A stretch of DNA of 6,700 nt from Comamonadaceae bacterium (GTDB taxonomy: Bacteria > Pseudomonadota > Gammaproteobacteria > Burkholderiales > Burkholderiaceae_C). Every line of letters starts with the position of its first letter. Position 1 is the stretch's first letter. The stretch spans positions 1 through 6,700 of the forward strand of contig CANJNX010000046.1 in the NCBI GenBank assembly GCA_947475495.1. Direction: 5' to 3'. A model generated the notes under the pieces. It had not been told where the DNA came from, made no database searches, and saw only the letters and a list, made by a program, of their open reading frames with translations. Of the stretch, positions 6,315-6,700 are shown piece by piece. The position numbers and the translations under genes were made by a program.

Positions 6315-6345
6315 ATTCGGTTGGTTTAAATACGTTTCAGAAATG

Positions 6346-6376
6346 AAAAACGGCCCACAATTGTGGACCGTTTTTT
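6346..6376. terminator. Strong bidirectional intrinsic terminator downstream of rpsQ
   Basis: The arms are AAAAACGG (6346-6353) and CCGTTTTT (6368-6375), with one C-A mismatch and then the perfect palindrome CCACAATTGTGG (6355-6366). The hairpin is GC-rich in its core and flanked by six T on the plus strand and five T on the minus strand, so it can work in both directions. The relevant direction here is minus: it lies 30 bp after the rpsQ stop and should end the ribosomal protein transcript before the peroxiredoxin gene. Confidence 0.88.
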
Positions 6377-6406
6377 GAGGAAGCATCAATAGGAAGCCGA
6401 ATAGGC

Positions 6407-6676
6407 TTATACCGCTACTGCCTTTTGAACCAAACGGGTTGCGACCCAGTTTTTGGTTTTAGAGATAGGCCGGCTTTCGGTAATTTCAACCGTATCACCC
6501 AGTTTGTAAACGCCTGTTTCGTCATGGGCGTGGTACTTGCTGGATTTGCCGACAATCTTGCCATAGAGTTCGTGTTTGACACGACGCTCAATAAGCACAG
6601 TTACTGTCTTAGCACGCTTGTCGCTGACCACCTTGCCGATCAAGGTGCGCTTGAGGGATGTTTTAGCTTCCGTCAT
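6407..6676 (-). CDS. rpsQ: 30S ribosomal protein S17
   Basis: This is an 89-residue primary 16S rRNA-binding protein of the small subunit. It shows the S17 signature throughout: [20 protein letters not shown], then [26 protein letters not shown] and the hallmark [11 protein letters not shown] near the end. Length is normal. A GTG two codons upstream is in frame, but the ATG at 6676-6674 is the start because AAGGAG (6682-6687) is five bases before it and would abut the GTG. The upstream rpmC stop overlaps the first bases of that AAGGAG. No rplN follows on the minus strand; instead a terminator comes 30 bp after the stop. Confidence 0.97.
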   Translation of the reverse strand: MTEAKTSLKRTLIGKVVSDKRAKTVTVLIERRVKHELYGKIVGKSSKYHAHDETGVYKLGDTVEITESRPISKTKNWVATRLVQKAVAV

Positions 6677-6681
6677 GGTCA

Positions 6682-6687
6682 CTCCTT
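6682..6687 (-). promoter_or_regulatory. Ribosome binding site of rpsQ
   Basis: AAGGAG lies five bases before the ATG on the minus strand. Its first two bases are the end of the presumed rpmC stop codon TAA, so the end of L29 translation and the start of S17 translation are physically linked. Confidence 0.8.
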
Positions 6688-6700
6688 ATTTGGCGGCTTG
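6686..6700 (-). CDS. rpmC: 50S ribosomal protein L29, last four codons (partial)
   Basis: Reading the minus strand in from the window edge gives Gln-Ala-Ala-Lys followed by TAA at 6688-6686. QAAK is a usual L29 ending in Comamonadaceae-like bacteria as I recall the family, and rpmC immediately precedes rpsQ in nearly all bacterial S10 operons. Only five codons are visible, so the call rests on position and this short tail. Confidence 0.6.
   Translation of the reverse strand, partial: QAAK

Noticed and set aside
6304..6345. Promoter for the peroxiredoxin gene (TATTTA as a possible -10)
   Set aside because: No -35 element at a suitable distance could be identified, so it is not listed as a feature.
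6394..6408. Small inverted repeat AAGCC/GGCTT overlapping the rpsQ stop
   Set aside because: It has five base pairs only and no T run, and the strong hairpin at 6346-6376 already accounts for termination.

Overview
The window is an ordinary-looking piece of a betaproteobacterial chromosome. It is most likely from the Burkholderiales, probably near the Comamonadaceae. The evidence is the gene set (a mannose-type EIIA, HPr and enzyme I cluster without visible sugar permease genes), the style of the proteins, and an L29 tail that appears to end QAAK just before rpsQ. GC content looks moderate by eye, which would fit a freshwater relative such as Limnohabitans or Rhodoferax better than a high-GC one, but this is an impression and not a calculation. 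There are no mobile elements, CRISPR arrays, RNA genes or phage genes that I can see, and coding density is very high.

Layout. Positions 1-357 (+) hold the C-terminal third of an aldo/keto reductase of the L-glyceraldehyde-3-phosphate reductase (YghZ) type. Facing it across 23 bp is a tight minus-strand cluster, read from about 4712 down to 381: a small predicted lipoprotein, an MFS transporter, a mannose-family EIIA, HPr (ptsH) and enzyme I (ptsI). Two junctions are 4-nt ATGA overlaps and the other two gaps are 29 and 18 bp, so it looks like one transcription unit. EI passes phosphate from PEP to His15 of HPr and then to His10 of the EIIA. With no EIIB or EIIC seen, this is probably a regulatory phosphorelay and not a sugar uptake system. 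HPr also keeps Ser46, the HPr kinase target.

Divergent from the lipoprotein, with only 13 bp between the chosen start codons, is a plus-strand pair: a membrane-anchored TlpA-like thiol oxidoreductase with a CVTC active site, and a GNAT acetyltransferase. They meet a minus-strand Prx5-type peroxiredoxin tail to tail. Upstream of the peroxiredoxin is a strong bidirectional hairpin terminator, then rpsQ (ribosomal protein S17) and the last four codons of what is almost certainly rpmC (L29). The ribosomal operon therefore seems to stop after rpsQ instead of running on into rplN.

I found no convincing undescribed system. The points most worth checking are the company the PTS genes keep, the ribosomal operon boundary, the unusual thioredoxin motif, and the very compressed divergent start region around 4682-4728.
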